A stretch of 6,382 bases of DNA from the NCBI GenBank assembly GCA_021789755.1, contig JAJYJD010000207.1:1-6382 (forward strand), written 5' to 3'. The position numbers and the translations under genes were made by a program. The DNA comes from Bacteroidota bacterium (GTDB lineage: Bacteria > Bacteroidota > Ignavibacteria > Kryptoniales > JAKASW01). Below the pieces are notes generated by a model. The model had not been told where the DNA came from. It saw only the letters and a list, made by a program, of their open reading frames with translations, and did not search any database. Position 1 is the stretch's first letter, and every line of letters begins with the position of its first letter. Below, one piece after another: positions 1-6,301 of this stretch.

Positions 1-197
1 GACCCTGCCCCGCCGGCCATCGACAAAGGTTTTCTATACCAGCCCTGAGCCGTTGCGGAGATGTGATTCATCTCGTTTATCACTTCGTTTATCTCGGTTT
101 CCTGCTCGTGTGATTTGAAGTAGACGACCGCGAGCGAAATGGCAACTGCGACGACAATTGCAACGAGGACGATCAACAATAACTGTTGCGTTCCCAT
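1..197 (-). CDS. Pilin-like small membrane protein, N-terminal part (cut by window edge)
   Basis: The gene begins with ATG at 197 and runs off the left edge after 65 complete codons, so its full length is unknown. A Shine-Dalgarno AGGAG (205-209) sits 7 bases upstream. The protein opens with MGTQQ and then a hydrophobic segment (residues about 6-27, ending VVYF). A charged, probably helical stretch rich in Glu, Asn and Ile follows (residues about 29-46), and then a Gly-rich turn around SMAGGAG. The layout of short N-terminus, one long hydrophobic helix and amphipathic continuation resembles type IV pilin-like proteins, although no prepilin peptidase site (Gly followed by Phe-x-x-x-x-Glu) is visible. 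I recall similar proteins of unknown function in Ignavibacteria and related bacteria. It starts 15 bases after the outer-membrane protein gene and probably belongs to the same operon. That it is a real gene is fairly sure; its function is unknown. Confidence 0.72.
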   Translation of the reverse strand, partial: MGTQQLLLIVLVAIVVAVAISLAVVYFKSHEQETEINEVINEMNHISATAQGWYRKPLSMAGGAG

Positions 198-212
198 TCA
201 AATACTCCTGAT

Positions 213-818
213 CTAGAAATACACTGCGAAGGTCAGTCCCGCCGTTTGAAAACCCAGCTGAAGGGTACTCAAGTCGGGGTTCGTTTCATTGGAGAAAGAG
301 ACACCGAACTGGTACTCTGCACTCAGACTGATGTTCTTGTTGAAAAAGTATTCGACCCCCGCCACTCCACCGATACCGAAATTAGTCAGGCTCGTCTTCG
401 TACTCGTTGCCGTACCGCCTGTGAATACCGACGGGGTCGTGGTATTGGAGGAAGTGGTGAATTGCAGCATTCCTCCCAGATAGGGGCTGACGCTTGATGA
501 CAGCGGGAGATGATATTCGAGCCCTCCACCGATTCCGAATGAAAGGGTGTTGTCGGTGGCATCCGTGAATCCCGGTGTTCCCTTTGTAGTATTGTTGTTC
601 ATTCCGAACAACAGCATGCCTCTCAGTGCCATTCCGTCGGACAAGAAATACTTACCGCCTATTCCACCCTGATAAGAGCCAAGGTTCAGGGTTGACAGTC
701 CGCTGAAATTAAAAAGGAGAGCCTTGTCGCCGGCTGACGCCACTTTCAGGGTTTGAGCTTGCGACGATGGAACTACGAGAAAAAGTGCTGCTGCGAAAAT
801 GAATGCATACCTGAACAT
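213..818 (-). CDS. Small outer-membrane beta-barrel protein (OmpA/OmpW-like barrel)
   Basis: This 201-residue protein has a clear Sec signal peptide: a hydrophobic run FAAALFLVVP and a probable signal peptidase I site after SSQA (residue 21). The mature part of about 180 residues alternates polar and hydrophobic residues in short segments, such as GGIGGKYFL, SFGIGGGLEYHL, YLGGMLQFTT, GIGGVAGVEYFF and ISLSAEYQFGVSF. They are separated by turns and loops rich in Ser, Thr, Asn and Gly. It ends in LTFAVYF with a C-terminal Phe, the usual beta-signal read by the BAM machinery. Length and pattern fit an eight-stranded barrel of the outer-membrane beta-barrel domain group. There is no OmpA-type peptidoglycan-binding domain. 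The start is ATG at 818 with GGAGG at 826-830. The gene lies 11 bases after the aminotransferase gene. The barrel call is strong; the specific role cannot be read from the sequence. Confidence 0.88.
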   Translation of the reverse strand: MFRYAFIFAAALFLVVPSSQAQTLKVASAGDKALLFNFSGLSTLNLGSYQGGIGGKYFLSDGMALRGMLLFGMNNNTTKGTPGFTDATDNTLSFGIGGGLEYHLPLSSSVSPYLGGMLQFTTSSNTTTPSVFTGGTATSTKTSLTNFGIGGVAGVEYFFNKNISLSAEYQFGVSFSNETNPDLSTLQLGFQTAGLTFAVYF

Positions 819-825
819 TTTAGTA

Positions 826-830
826 CCTCC
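826..830 (-). promoter_or_regulatory. Shine-Dalgarno overlapping the upstream stop codon
   Basis: On the minus strand the aminotransferase gene ends TAG and continues directly as TAGGAGGT, so the last base of the stop codon is the first base of GGAGG for the beta-barrel protein gene. The spacing to ATG is 7 bases. Such overlap usually means translation of the two genes is coupled; that is inference. Confidence 0.7.
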
Positions 831-2023
831 TATTTAGTTGTGAATTTTGAGTGTTCCAAGACAATCTCTCCAAGCTGTGATACAAAATAATCCACATGTT
901 CTTCCTCGATGATAAGAGGAGGAAGAAGCCTTATGACATTTCCGCTGGTACAGTTAGCGAGGATACCCCGTGAGAGGAGCTCGTTCACTATTTCGGCACA
1001 TTCGGTTTTGCACTCCACGCCGACCATCAGGCCAAGTCCGCGCACCTCTGATATGAAGCCCGGGTACTTCTCCGCGAGTTGCCGGAGACCCTGCCTCAAA
1101 TAGCTCCCGATCTTCGCTGCATGTTGGTCCATCTTTTTTTCGGACAGTTCCCTCAGCGTTGCCAGCCCGGCCGCGCACGCGACCGGATTACCGCCGAACG
1201 TGGTTCCGTGCGCGCCGTAACCGAGTACATCTTGAAGCGGCTCGTCGACAAGCACCCCGCCAAGCGGCAGACCTCCACCGAGAGGCTTTGCCATTGCCAC
1301 GACATCCGGACGGACACCGTAATGTTCGAATGAAAAAACCCTTCCGCTTCTGTACAGGCCACCCTGAATTTCGTCTGCGACAACGATGAAACCGTGTTTC
1401 TTCTTGAGAAGGAAAAGCTCTTCGACGAACTCCTTCGACATCACGTTGACTCCGCCCTCTCCCTGGATAAACTCCACGAAGACAGCAGCCGTACCGCCGC
1501 CGACCCTGGATCGAAGATCACGAATGTCGTTGAACGCGATATGATCGATATCCGGAAGAAACGGTTCAAACCCCTGCCTGTATTTCGGCCGATCGGTAAG
1601 TGAGAGCGCTCCCATCGTCCTGCCGTGAAACGAGTTCGTCAGCGCGAGGAGCCCGGTTTTACTCCGACTGCCTCCCCACTTCCTTGCCAATTTGATTGCG
1701 GCTTCGATCGCTTCCGTTCCGGAATTGGTCAGGAACACTTTGGGGTAACCCGATATTTTACAGATCAGCTCGGCAAGTTCGACCTGGATATCCATATAGA
1801 AGAGGTTCGACACGTGCATGTACCTCTCCACCTGTGCGTTGATTGCCGCCTTGACGCGCTGATTGCCGTAGCCGAGCGCGTTCACGGCGATGCCGCCGAA
1901 GAAATCCAGATATTTCTTTCCGTCCTTTGCGTAGATATATACACCGTCGGCGTGATCTATGTCAACCGGCAGGCGCTTGTATGTATGAAGGATGTATTGA
2001 CTTTCTCTGTCCCGAAGATCCAT
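830..2023 (-). CDS. argD: Class III PLP-dependent aminotransferase, acetylornithine/ornithine type
   Basis: This 397-residue cytoplasmic enzyme belongs to PLP fold type I. Visible family landmarks in order are SGTEA (101-105, phosphate-binding turn), SFHGRT (131-136, with the Arg that contacts the substrate carboxylate in acetylornithine aminotransferase), FIQGEGG (185-191), VADEIQGG (215-222, Asp217 for the PLP ring nitrogen), AKPLGGG with the Schiff-base lysine Lys246, GTTFGGNP (273-280), and VIRLLPPL near the C-terminus (363-370). Length and motifs are typical of ArgD, which transfers the delta-amino group of N-acetylornithine to 2-oxoglutarate in arginine synthesis. The same fold includes ornithine, succinylornithine, lysine-pathway (LysJ) and GABA aminotransferases, and no arginine gene is in view, so the substrate is not certain. 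The start ATG at 2023 has only a weak purine-rich site (GGGACGGGA). It lies 10 bases after the acyl-CoA synthetase stop, suggesting re-initiation within the operon. Confidence 0.9.
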   Translation of the reverse strand: MDLRDRESQYILHTYKRLPVDIDHADGVYIYAKDGKKYLDFFGGIAVNALGYGNQRVKAAINAQVERYMHVSNLFYMDIQVELAELICKISGYPKVFLTNSGTEAIEAAIKLARKWGGSRSKTGLLALTNSFHGRTMGALSLTDRPKYRQGFEPFLPDIDHIAFNDIRDLRSRVGGGTAAVFVEFIQGEGGVNVMSKEFVEELFLLKKKHGFIVVADEIQGGLYRSGRVFSFEHYGVRPDVVAMAKPLGGGLPLGGVLVDEPLQDVLGYGAHGTTFGGNPVACAAGLATLRELSEKKMDQHAAKIGSYLRQGLRQLAEKYPGFISEVRGLGLMVGVECKTECAEIVNELLSRGILANCTSGNVIRLLPPLIIEEEHVDYFVSQLGEIVLEHSKFTTK

Positions 2024-2033
2024 TCCCGTCCCG

Positions 2034-3842
2034 CTATCTGTACATTGATTCTATCAAGTCCGCGTATTTCTGCTCGACGATTTTTCTTTTCACTTTCAAA
2101 GTCGGCGTCAGGTCGCCGTTTTCTACTGTGAAAGGCGCGGCAAGGAGTTTAAATCGTCTCACCTGTTCATACTTCGCAAGATCCTTCTGCAGGGCATTCA
2201 AGTCCTTCCCGATCGCGTCGTTCACCTTTTCGTCCGCCACCAGGTCCTCTTTGTTCCTGTACTGAATGCGATTCTCTTTGGCGAACGTCTCCAGGTTTTC
2301 GAAATCGGGCACGATGAGCGCCGAGTTGAACCTGCGTTTGTCGCCGATCAATACGATCTGGTCGACAAACCTGCTTTGCTGCAACAAGTTCTCGATCGGC
2401 TGAGGCGCAATGTTCTTTCCTCCGGAATTTACGAAAAGATGTTTCTTCCTGTCGGTAATCACGATAAACCCGTCAGTATCGAAATGTCCGACGTCGCCCG
2501 TGTGAAGCCAACCATCTTTGTCGATGGCTTCGCGAGTCGCTTCTTTATTTTTGTAATAGCCGACCATGACGTGCGGTCCGCGTGTGAGAATCTCTCCGTC
2601 CTCCGCAATCTTTACCTGCACATTACGCAGCGGCTTGCCTACGCTGCCGAACTTGTAATCATCCATCATATTCGCCGAAATAACCGGCGAACATTCCGTC
2701 ATGCCGTAGCCTTCAATAATCAGTATACCGACCGACTCAAAAAACTCCCCCAGCTCCCTCGACAGGGCCGCGCCTCCGCTCACGAAGAAGTTTATCCTGC
2801 CGCCGGTGCGCTCCTTCAACTTCGAAAGTACGAGCCTGTCAGCCAGGGCATACTGGGCACGGAGGATCGGTCCGACCATGCCTCTTTTCTTCGAGCTCAT
2901 AAACTTCCTGCCGACTCCGAGAGCCCAGTAAAAAATTCTCTTCTTGGCCTCGGACCCCGATTCAACATTCTTGATCACCAGAGCATGGATGCGTTCGAAA
3001 AGTCTCGGGACCGTCGTTACTATGGTCGGCTTGACCTCCATCATATTCTGAGCGACGGTCTCTATGCTTTCTGCATACGCCACCGATGCACCGGATGAGA
3101 GCGCAGTGTAGTAGCCTGCCATCCGCTCGAAACTATGGGAGATCGGCAGAAACGAGAGAAGAGTGTCGGCATCGGTGATCCGGATGTGGTCAAGCGCGCC
3201 TTTTATATTCGAGGCAAAATTCGCATGAGTCAAGACGACACCCTTCGGCTCACCCGTCGTGCCGCTTGTGTAGATGATAGTTGCGATGTCCGATGGCTTC
3301 GCCTGGCCCAGCCATTTCGCGAACGCTCCCTTGTTCTTCTCTCGCTGAGTCTTTCCCTTTTCGTAAACTTCGGCAAAATCGAGGACGAACTTGTCTTTTG
3401 CATCTTCCTTCGGGTTCATGATTACTGCATGCCGCAGCTTCTTTACGTTCTCCCTGATCCGGAGGATTTTGTTGAGTTGAAACATGTTCGACACGATTGC
3501 AACGGAGACGTCGCCGTTGATCAGAATATATTCGATCTGCTTGGCTGTAAGCGTAGGAAAGATGGGGACATCGATGGCGCCCAGGGCGAGACAGGCCAGA
3601 TCCGATATCGGCCATTCCGGTCTGTTCTCAGAAAGAATGGCAATTTTGTCGCCGCGCCTGACCCCGAGTGCCTTGAGCCCGTGAGCAAAGAGGTCAACCC
3701 TTTCGTAGAGCTCGTCGTAAGTGACCCCGACATATCTGCCTTCGAGCTTATACCGGTAGACATACCTGCCGCTGCCCTCGTATTTCCTGGAAAGGCGGGC
3801 AAACATCTCTGTTAGCGTATTAAATTCGACTGCCGCACCCAT
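2034..3842 (-). CDS. Long-chain acyl-CoA synthetase (AMP-forming), FadD15-like
   Basis: This enzyme activates a fatty acid with ATP and CoA through an acyl-adenylate, for lipid synthesis or breakdown. It is 602 residues long, the usual size for the bacterial FadD15-type group. Landmarks of the ANL superfamily are all present: the P-loop-like YTSGTTGEPKG followed by VVLTH (residues about 191-206), the adenine-binding EGYGMTE (377-383), HTGDVG (447-452, whose Asp binds the ribose hydroxyls), the hinge DRKKHL (464-469) followed by SGGKNIAPQPIE, and the C-terminal PTLKVKRK (580-587), which includes the catalytic lysine. No signal peptide or membrane segment is seen, so it is cytoplasmic or peripheral. 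I chose ATG at 3842; a TTG directly before it (3845) would leave only one base after GGGAGG. It is the first gene of the left operon, with a candidate promoter upstream at 3962-3991. The exact acyl-chain preference is unknown. Confidence 0.95.
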   Translation of the reverse strand: MGAAVEFNTLTEMFARLSRKYEGSGRYVYRYKLEGRYVGVTYDELYERVDLFAHGLKALGVRRGDKIAILSENRPEWPISDLACLALGAIDVPIFPTLTAKQIEYILINGDVSVAIVSNMFQLNKILRIRENVKKLRHAVIMNPKEDAKDKFVLDFAEVYEKGKTQREKNKGAFAKWLGQAKPSDIATIIYTSGTTGEPKGVVLTHANFASNIKGALDHIRITDADTLLSFLPISHSFERMAGYYTALSSGASVAYAESIETVAQNMMEVKPTIVTTVPRLFERIHALVIKNVESGSEAKKRIFYWALGVGRKFMSSKKRGMVGPILRAQYALADRLVLSKLKERTGGRINFFVSGGAALSRELGEFFESVGILIIEGYGMTECSPVISANMMDDYKFGSVGKPLRNVQVKIAEDGEILTRGPHVMVGYYKNKEATREAIDKDGWLHTGDVGHFDTDGFIVITDRKKHLFVNSGGKNIAPQPIENLLQQSRFVDQIVLIGDKRRFNSALIVPDFENLETFAKENRIQYRNKEDLVADEKVNDAIGKDLNALQKDLAKYEQVRRFKLLAAPFTVENGDLTPTLKVKRKIVEQKYADLIESMYR

Positions 3843-3846
3843 CAAG

Positions 3847-3852
3847 CCTCCC
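3847..3852 (-). promoter_or_regulatory. Shine-Dalgarno deciding the acyl-CoA synthetase start
   Basis: GGGAGG lies 4 bases before ATG (3842) and only 1 base before the adjacent TTG (3845). The ATG is therefore the better start, although even its spacing is short. Confidence 0.65.
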
Positions 3853-3944
3853 GGTAACTGGTTGTAATCTTCTGAAAGAGAGTGTTAAAAATGACAACCT
3901 CCACTTGTGTACAGCATCGCTGCAGGCGTCATTTGTGTTTCTGC

Positions 3945-3956
3945 GGATTTGAATCC
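3945..3956. promoter_or_regulatory. Dyad at the predicted acyl-CoA synthetase transcription start (possible operator)
   Basis: GGATT-TG-AATCC is a perfect 5+5 inverted repeat with a 2-base centre. It lies about 6 bases downstream of the -10 candidate and covers the expected start of transcription, which is where a repressor would block. The half-sites are short, so chance is possible. No regulator gene is in the window. Confidence 0.3.
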
Positions 3957-3961
3957 CTGCG

Positions 3962-3991
3962 ATCATATACTGACGCCGCCTTAGCACTCAA
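3962..3991 (-). promoter_or_regulatory. Candidate sigma-70-type promoter for the acyl-CoA synthetase operon
   Basis: On the minus strand, TTGAGT (3986-3991) and TATGAT (3962-3967) are separated by 18 bases. They match TTGACA at 4 of 6 positions and TATAAT at 5 of 6. The predicted start is near 3955, giving a leader of about 113 bases. A weaker alternative lies just upstream: TTGTAA (4021-4026), 17 bases, TATGAG (3998-4003). The same TTGAGT -35 box occurs in the candidate promoter of the right-edge gene. Confidence 0.4.
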
Positions 3992-4058
3992 AAATAGCTC
4001 ATAAACACACTGAATACCAATTACAAATTAAGCCGGGCCACGAAATCCCCCCAATAAG

Positions 4059-4077
4059 GAGCGGTTCTGCGCCGCTC
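4059..4077 (-). terminator. Possible terminator hairpin after the symporter unit
   Basis: GAGCGG (4059-4064) and CCGCTC (4072-4077) form a 6-base-pair GC-rich stem with a 7-base loop. On the minus strand it is followed by CTTATT, a poor U-tract. It sits downstream of the small membrane protein gene and upstream of the next promoter candidate, which is where a terminator is expected. The short tail makes this weak. Confidence 0.3.
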
Positions 4078-4159
4078 AACCAAATTGCGAGGTGTTAAGG
4101 ATCACAAGTCTCCTGTCGACTCGATGACCCCGGGCAAAGTACGCCGGAATCGGGACAAA

Positions 4160-4387
4160 CTATTTCTTTGCTCTTCTTCCAAAGAATGCGCTGAAAAGGA
4201 AAGCCGCCGACACAACGATCATCACCAATCCCCAGATCTCATTTACGTCGATGTTGGCCGATTTATCGTAAATGTCGGACGGGCCGAAGATACCGTAGAA
4301 GAACAGGAGAAGGCCGTAAAAGCCGAGCAGGCCTCCGAGCGGAATCTTGAGATCGAAAAAGTGGCGGCGGGGTTCTGTATTTTCCAT
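4160..4387 (-). CDS. Small two-membrane-segment protein, probable symporter partner
   Basis: This 75-residue protein has two predicted membrane helices, about residues 16-34 (PLGGLLGFYGLLLFFYGIF) and 51-69 (IWGLVMIVVSAAFLFSAFF). They are joined by an acidic, polar loop with SDIYDKSANIDVNE. Positive residues at both ends (PRR near residue 7 and RRAKK at the C-terminus) place both termini inside the cell. The first helix is glycine-rich and evenly spaced (GG, G, YG, YG), a pattern suited to helix packing. The start ATG at 4387 has GGAG at 4396-4399 with an 8-base spacer, and the gene begins 20 bases after the symporter stop. It does not look like the DUF4212 small subunit. I recall similar small proteins with DLK-x-PIG near the start next to SSS symporters in other phyla. 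A role in symporter assembly or stability is inference. Confidence 0.82.
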   Translation of the reverse strand: MENTEPRRHFFDLKIPLGGLLGFYGLLLFFYGIFGPSDIYDKSANIDVNEIWGLVMIVVSAAFLFSAFFGRRAKK

Positions 4388-4407
4388 TGCTTTTTCTCCA
4401 GTCCTTC

Positions 4408-6033
4408 TTACCAGAAGATAATGTTTAAGATGACCATCACGACCAGCGATAAGACTCCCCAGAAGGCCGGCTTCTTAAAGAGATTGTCGCTGGAACGAGT
4501 CTTGGGAGTGAGACCATACACCAAACCGACGAGTTCGCTTTCAGCTTTCCTCTTTGTAAACAAGCTGATGATTATCGTGAAGACGAAATCGGCACACCAG
4601 GCCCACCAAGCCTGGTAAAAATTGGCAGCCATCTCACTGGAATAGTGGACAATATGCATTTGATACATCACGTAGTGAGTCGCTGCGGCTGAGATTCCGA
4701 TAAGCAATCCCCAGAAACCTCCCCACGGCGTCGTCTTCTTCCAGAACATTCCCAACAGGAACGTCGCGAAAAGAGGCGCGTTGAAGAATGTGAAAATCAG
4801 CTGCATGTAGTCCATGAGATTGGGGAACGACCTGACGATGTACGCAGTGCCGATGCTGAATATCACCCCGAACACGGTTGCGAACTTCCCCATTTTCAGA
4901 TAATGCTGGTCAGGCATATTTTTCTTCAAGTAGCTGCCGTAGATGTCGTATGTCCAGACTGTGTTGAATGCGGTCACGTTTCCCGCCATGCCGGACATGA
5001 AGCTCGCCAGGAGTCCGGTTATCGCCAGCCCCAGAATGCCGTTAGGCAGATAGTGGGCGAACATCAGGATGAGAGCCGAGTTATAATCTGGTGAAGGTCC
5101 GCCCGGCACAACTTTGAACTGAGGCAGAAGCGCCACGGCCAGAAGGCCCGGCACGACGACTATGATCGGTACAAGCATTTTCGGGAAGGAAGCCATGAGA
5201 GGAGTACGTCTGGCCGCCGAAAGGTTCTCAGAAGCCATCGCCCTCTGAACGACGAGAAAATCTGTAGTCCAGTAGCCGAACGAGAGGACGAATCCGAGAC
5301 CCAGGACCACTCCCATCCAGTCGACCCCCATCGGATTATCGGATGCCGAGCCCATGTGCTGCCAGGCGTGCATGAAAGAAGGAGGGATCCTGGAAACTAG
5401 TCCCTCGAAACCGCCGACCGCGTGCAGCCCGATATATACGACCGGAAGAAGGCCGAGCCAGATCAGAAAGAACTGTATTACTTCGTTATAAATCGACGAG
5501 GAGAGTCCTCCGAAGAACACATATATGAGTACAACCAGGGCCGAAAGAAGAATACTCGAAGTAAGAGACCAACCGAGCGTAAGCTCAAATAGCAAAGCCA
5601 TGGCGTACATACTTATGCCGCTCATGAGAAGAGTCATGATTGCGAATGAAATCGCATTAAGTCCGCGCGTCGCTTCATTGTACCTGTATTTCAGATACTC
5701 AGGGACGCTTCTGACCCTTGTACTGTAATAGAAAGGCATCATGAAGAGACCGAGGAAAATCATGGCGGGTATGGCCCCGATCCAATAGAAGTGGACCGTC
5801 AGTATGCCGTACTTTGCCGAATTGGCGACCATCCCGATCACTTCCAGTGCGCCGAGATTTGCGGACAGGAAAGCGAGGCTGGTGATCCAACTCGGCAACG
5901 AGCGCCCCGACAGGAAAAAGTCTTCGCTGGTCTTCATGTACTTCTTCAACGCATATCCCACTATGATCGTGACAAGTACATATGCGCCGAGAATCATATA
6001 GTCTATAGGGTTCAATAAAATTACCGGCTTCAC
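4408..6033 (-). CDS. Sodium:solute symporter, SSS/SLC5 family
   Basis: This 541-residue inner-membrane protein has about 13-14 hydrophobic helices and couples sodium entry to uptake of a solute. Family landmarks are SLAFLSANLGALEVIGM in helix 1 of the LeuT-type core (52-68), SVPEYLKYRYN (109-119), the signature region GGLSSSIYNEVIQ (175-187), YWTTDFLVVQR (254-264, close to the SGLT pattern), and LLASFMSGMAGNVTAFNTVW followed by TYDIY (341-365), which carries the Na2 sodium site. By remembered alignment to Vibrio SGLT, the second Na2 serine is Gly348, and the galactose-binding Gln69 and Glu88 correspond to Glu64 and Tyr83, so galactose is an unlikely substrate. The solute cannot be named. The start is GTG at 6033, chosen because GGAGG lies 4 bases upstream; the next Met (codon 13) has no such site. 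It is followed by the small membrane protein gene. Confidence 0.93.
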   Translation of the reverse strand: MKPVILLNPIDYMILGAYVLVTIIVGYALKKYMKTSEDFFLSGRSLPSWITSLAFLSANLGALEVIGMVANSAKYGILTVHFYWIGAIPAMIFLGLFMMPFYYSTRVRSVPEYLKYRYNEATRGLNAISFAIMTLLMSGISMYAMALLFELTLGWSLTSSILLSALVVLIYVFFGGLSSSIYNEVIQFFLIWLGLLPVVYIGLHAVGGFEGLVSRIPPSFMHAWQHMGSASDNPMGVDWMGVVLGLGFVLSFGYWTTDFLVVQRAMASENLSAARRTPLMASFPKMLVPIIVVVPGLLAVALLPQFKVVPGGPSPDYNSALILMFAHYLPNGILGLAITGLLASFMSGMAGNVTAFNTVWTYDIYGSYLKKNMPDQHYLKMGKFATVFGVIFSIGTAYIVRSFPNLMDYMQLIFTFFNAPLFATFLLGMFWKKTTPWGGFWGLLIGISAAATHYVMYQMHIVHYSSEMAANFYQAWWAWCADFVFTIIISLFTKRKAESELVGLVYGLTPKTRSSDNLFKKPAFWGVLSLVVMVILNIIFW

Positions 6034-6037
6034 ACTA

Positions 6038-6042
6038 CCTCC
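6038..6042 (-). promoter_or_regulatory. Shine-Dalgarno deciding the symporter GTG start
   Basis: GGAGG lies 4 bases before GTG (6033) and extends to GGAGGT. No comparable site precedes the downstream ATG at codon 13, so GTG is the likely start. Confidence 0.65.
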
Positions 6043-6072
6043 GTCGAATTGATTGATCTGTTAAGCGGGCTG

Positions 6073-6166
6073 TATGCGAGCGGACCAGTTCGCTGCACCA
6101 GGACTTCAGAAGGATTAATTGTGCTCATCTCATTACCGCAGGTCCGAACATAGGGAATTCCGCATA
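6073..6166 (-). ncRNA. Possible structured 5' leader of the symporter mRNA
   Basis: On the minus-strand transcript TATGCG (6161-6166) can pair with CGCATA (6073-6078). Nested inside it, CGGACC (6141-6146) can pair with GGTCCG (6081-6086). A competing pairing uses GTTCG (6145-6149) and CTGC (6139-6142) with CGAAC and GCAG around 6088-6097. The outer arm begins almost at the predicted transcription start. It matches no riboswitch that I recognise, and 6-base complements also arise by chance. Confidence 0.22.
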
Positions 6167-6175
6167 TCAGGTGTA

Positions 6176-6203
6176 AATATAACAACGATTACCAAAGCTT
6201 CAA
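6176..6203 (-). promoter_or_regulatory. Candidate sigma-70-type promoter for the symporter unit
   Basis: On the minus strand TTGAAG (6198-6203) and TATATT (6176-6181) are 16 bases apart, matching consensus at 4 of 6 and 5 of 6 positions. Predicted transcription starts near 6169, leaving a leader of about 135 bases. The -35 box overlaps a small inverted repeat (6197-6210). Confidence 0.35.
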
Positions 6204-6210
6204 AAGAAGC
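6197..6210. repeat. Inverted repeat over the symporter -35 box
   Basis: GCTTC (6197-6201) and GAAGC (6206-6210) flank AAAA and make a perfect 5-base dyad overlapping the -35 box at 6198-6203. It could be an operator between the divergent genes, but it is short. Confidence 0.25.
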
Positions 6211-6267
6211 CGGCGGGCTACTTTCAAATTATTGCACACCGATCAGATGCACGGCCTAGCCGCATCA

Positions 6268-6296
6268 TTGAGTACAGCCGAAGTTCGTGCTATATT
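6268..6296 (+). promoter_or_regulatory. Candidate sigma-70-type promoter for the LptF/LptG-like gene
   Basis: TTGAGT (6268-6273), 17 bases, then TATATT (6291-6296): matches at 4 of 6 and 5 of 6 positions with optimal spacing. Transcription would begin around 6301-6304, exactly at the GTG start codon (6302). Confidence 0.5.
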
Positions 6297-6301
6297 GACG
6301 C

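Larger units (their letters stand above)
3843..4159. other. Intergenic region between the two minus-strand units
   Basis: This gap of about 317 bases has no convincing coding region on either strand. From right to left it holds a possible terminator hairpin (4059-4077), a promoter candidate (3962-3991), a dyad at the expected transcription start (3945-3956), a widely spaced 7-base inverted repeat (3925-3931 with 3971-3977), and an untranslated leader of about 110 bases ending in the Shine-Dalgarno site. I see no tRNA-like or recognised riboswitch structure. Confidence 0.6.

Noticed and set aside
186..497. Plus-strand open frames opposite the beta-barrel gene
   Set aside because: The minus-strand protein has a signal peptide, barrel pattern and C-terminal Phe; the plus-strand frames have low-quality composition and no motif.
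1625..2265. Overlapping plus-strand open frames (1625-2131 and 1927-2265) across the aminotransferase/acyl-CoA synthetase junction
   Set aside because: They are antisense to two well-supported genes, contain no recognisable motif and lack convincing ribosome sites.
2376..3815. Two long open frames on the plus strand (2376-3098 and 3135-3815) opposite the acyl-CoA synthetase
   Set aside because: Their translations show no domain, are rich in Arg, His and Asp in the manner of antisense frames, and the opposite strand encodes an enzyme with all motifs intact.
3843..3845. TTG as start of the acyl-CoA synthetase
   Set aside because: It would sit one base from GGGAGG; the next codon, ATG, is 4 bases away and more plausible.
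4059..4077. Hairpin as a plus-strand terminator
   Set aside because: No plus-strand gene precedes it, and the plus-strand tail is AACCAAATT with no T-run.
4085..4618. Plus-strand open frame of 177 codons covering the small membrane protein gene and the symporter end
   Set aside because: The minus strand carries a coherent two-helix protein and the symporter C-terminus with ribosome sites; the plus-strand translation has no domain.
6034..6301. A known riboswitch in the symporter leader
   Set aside because: I do not recognise a conserved riboswitch core; only general complementarity is visible.
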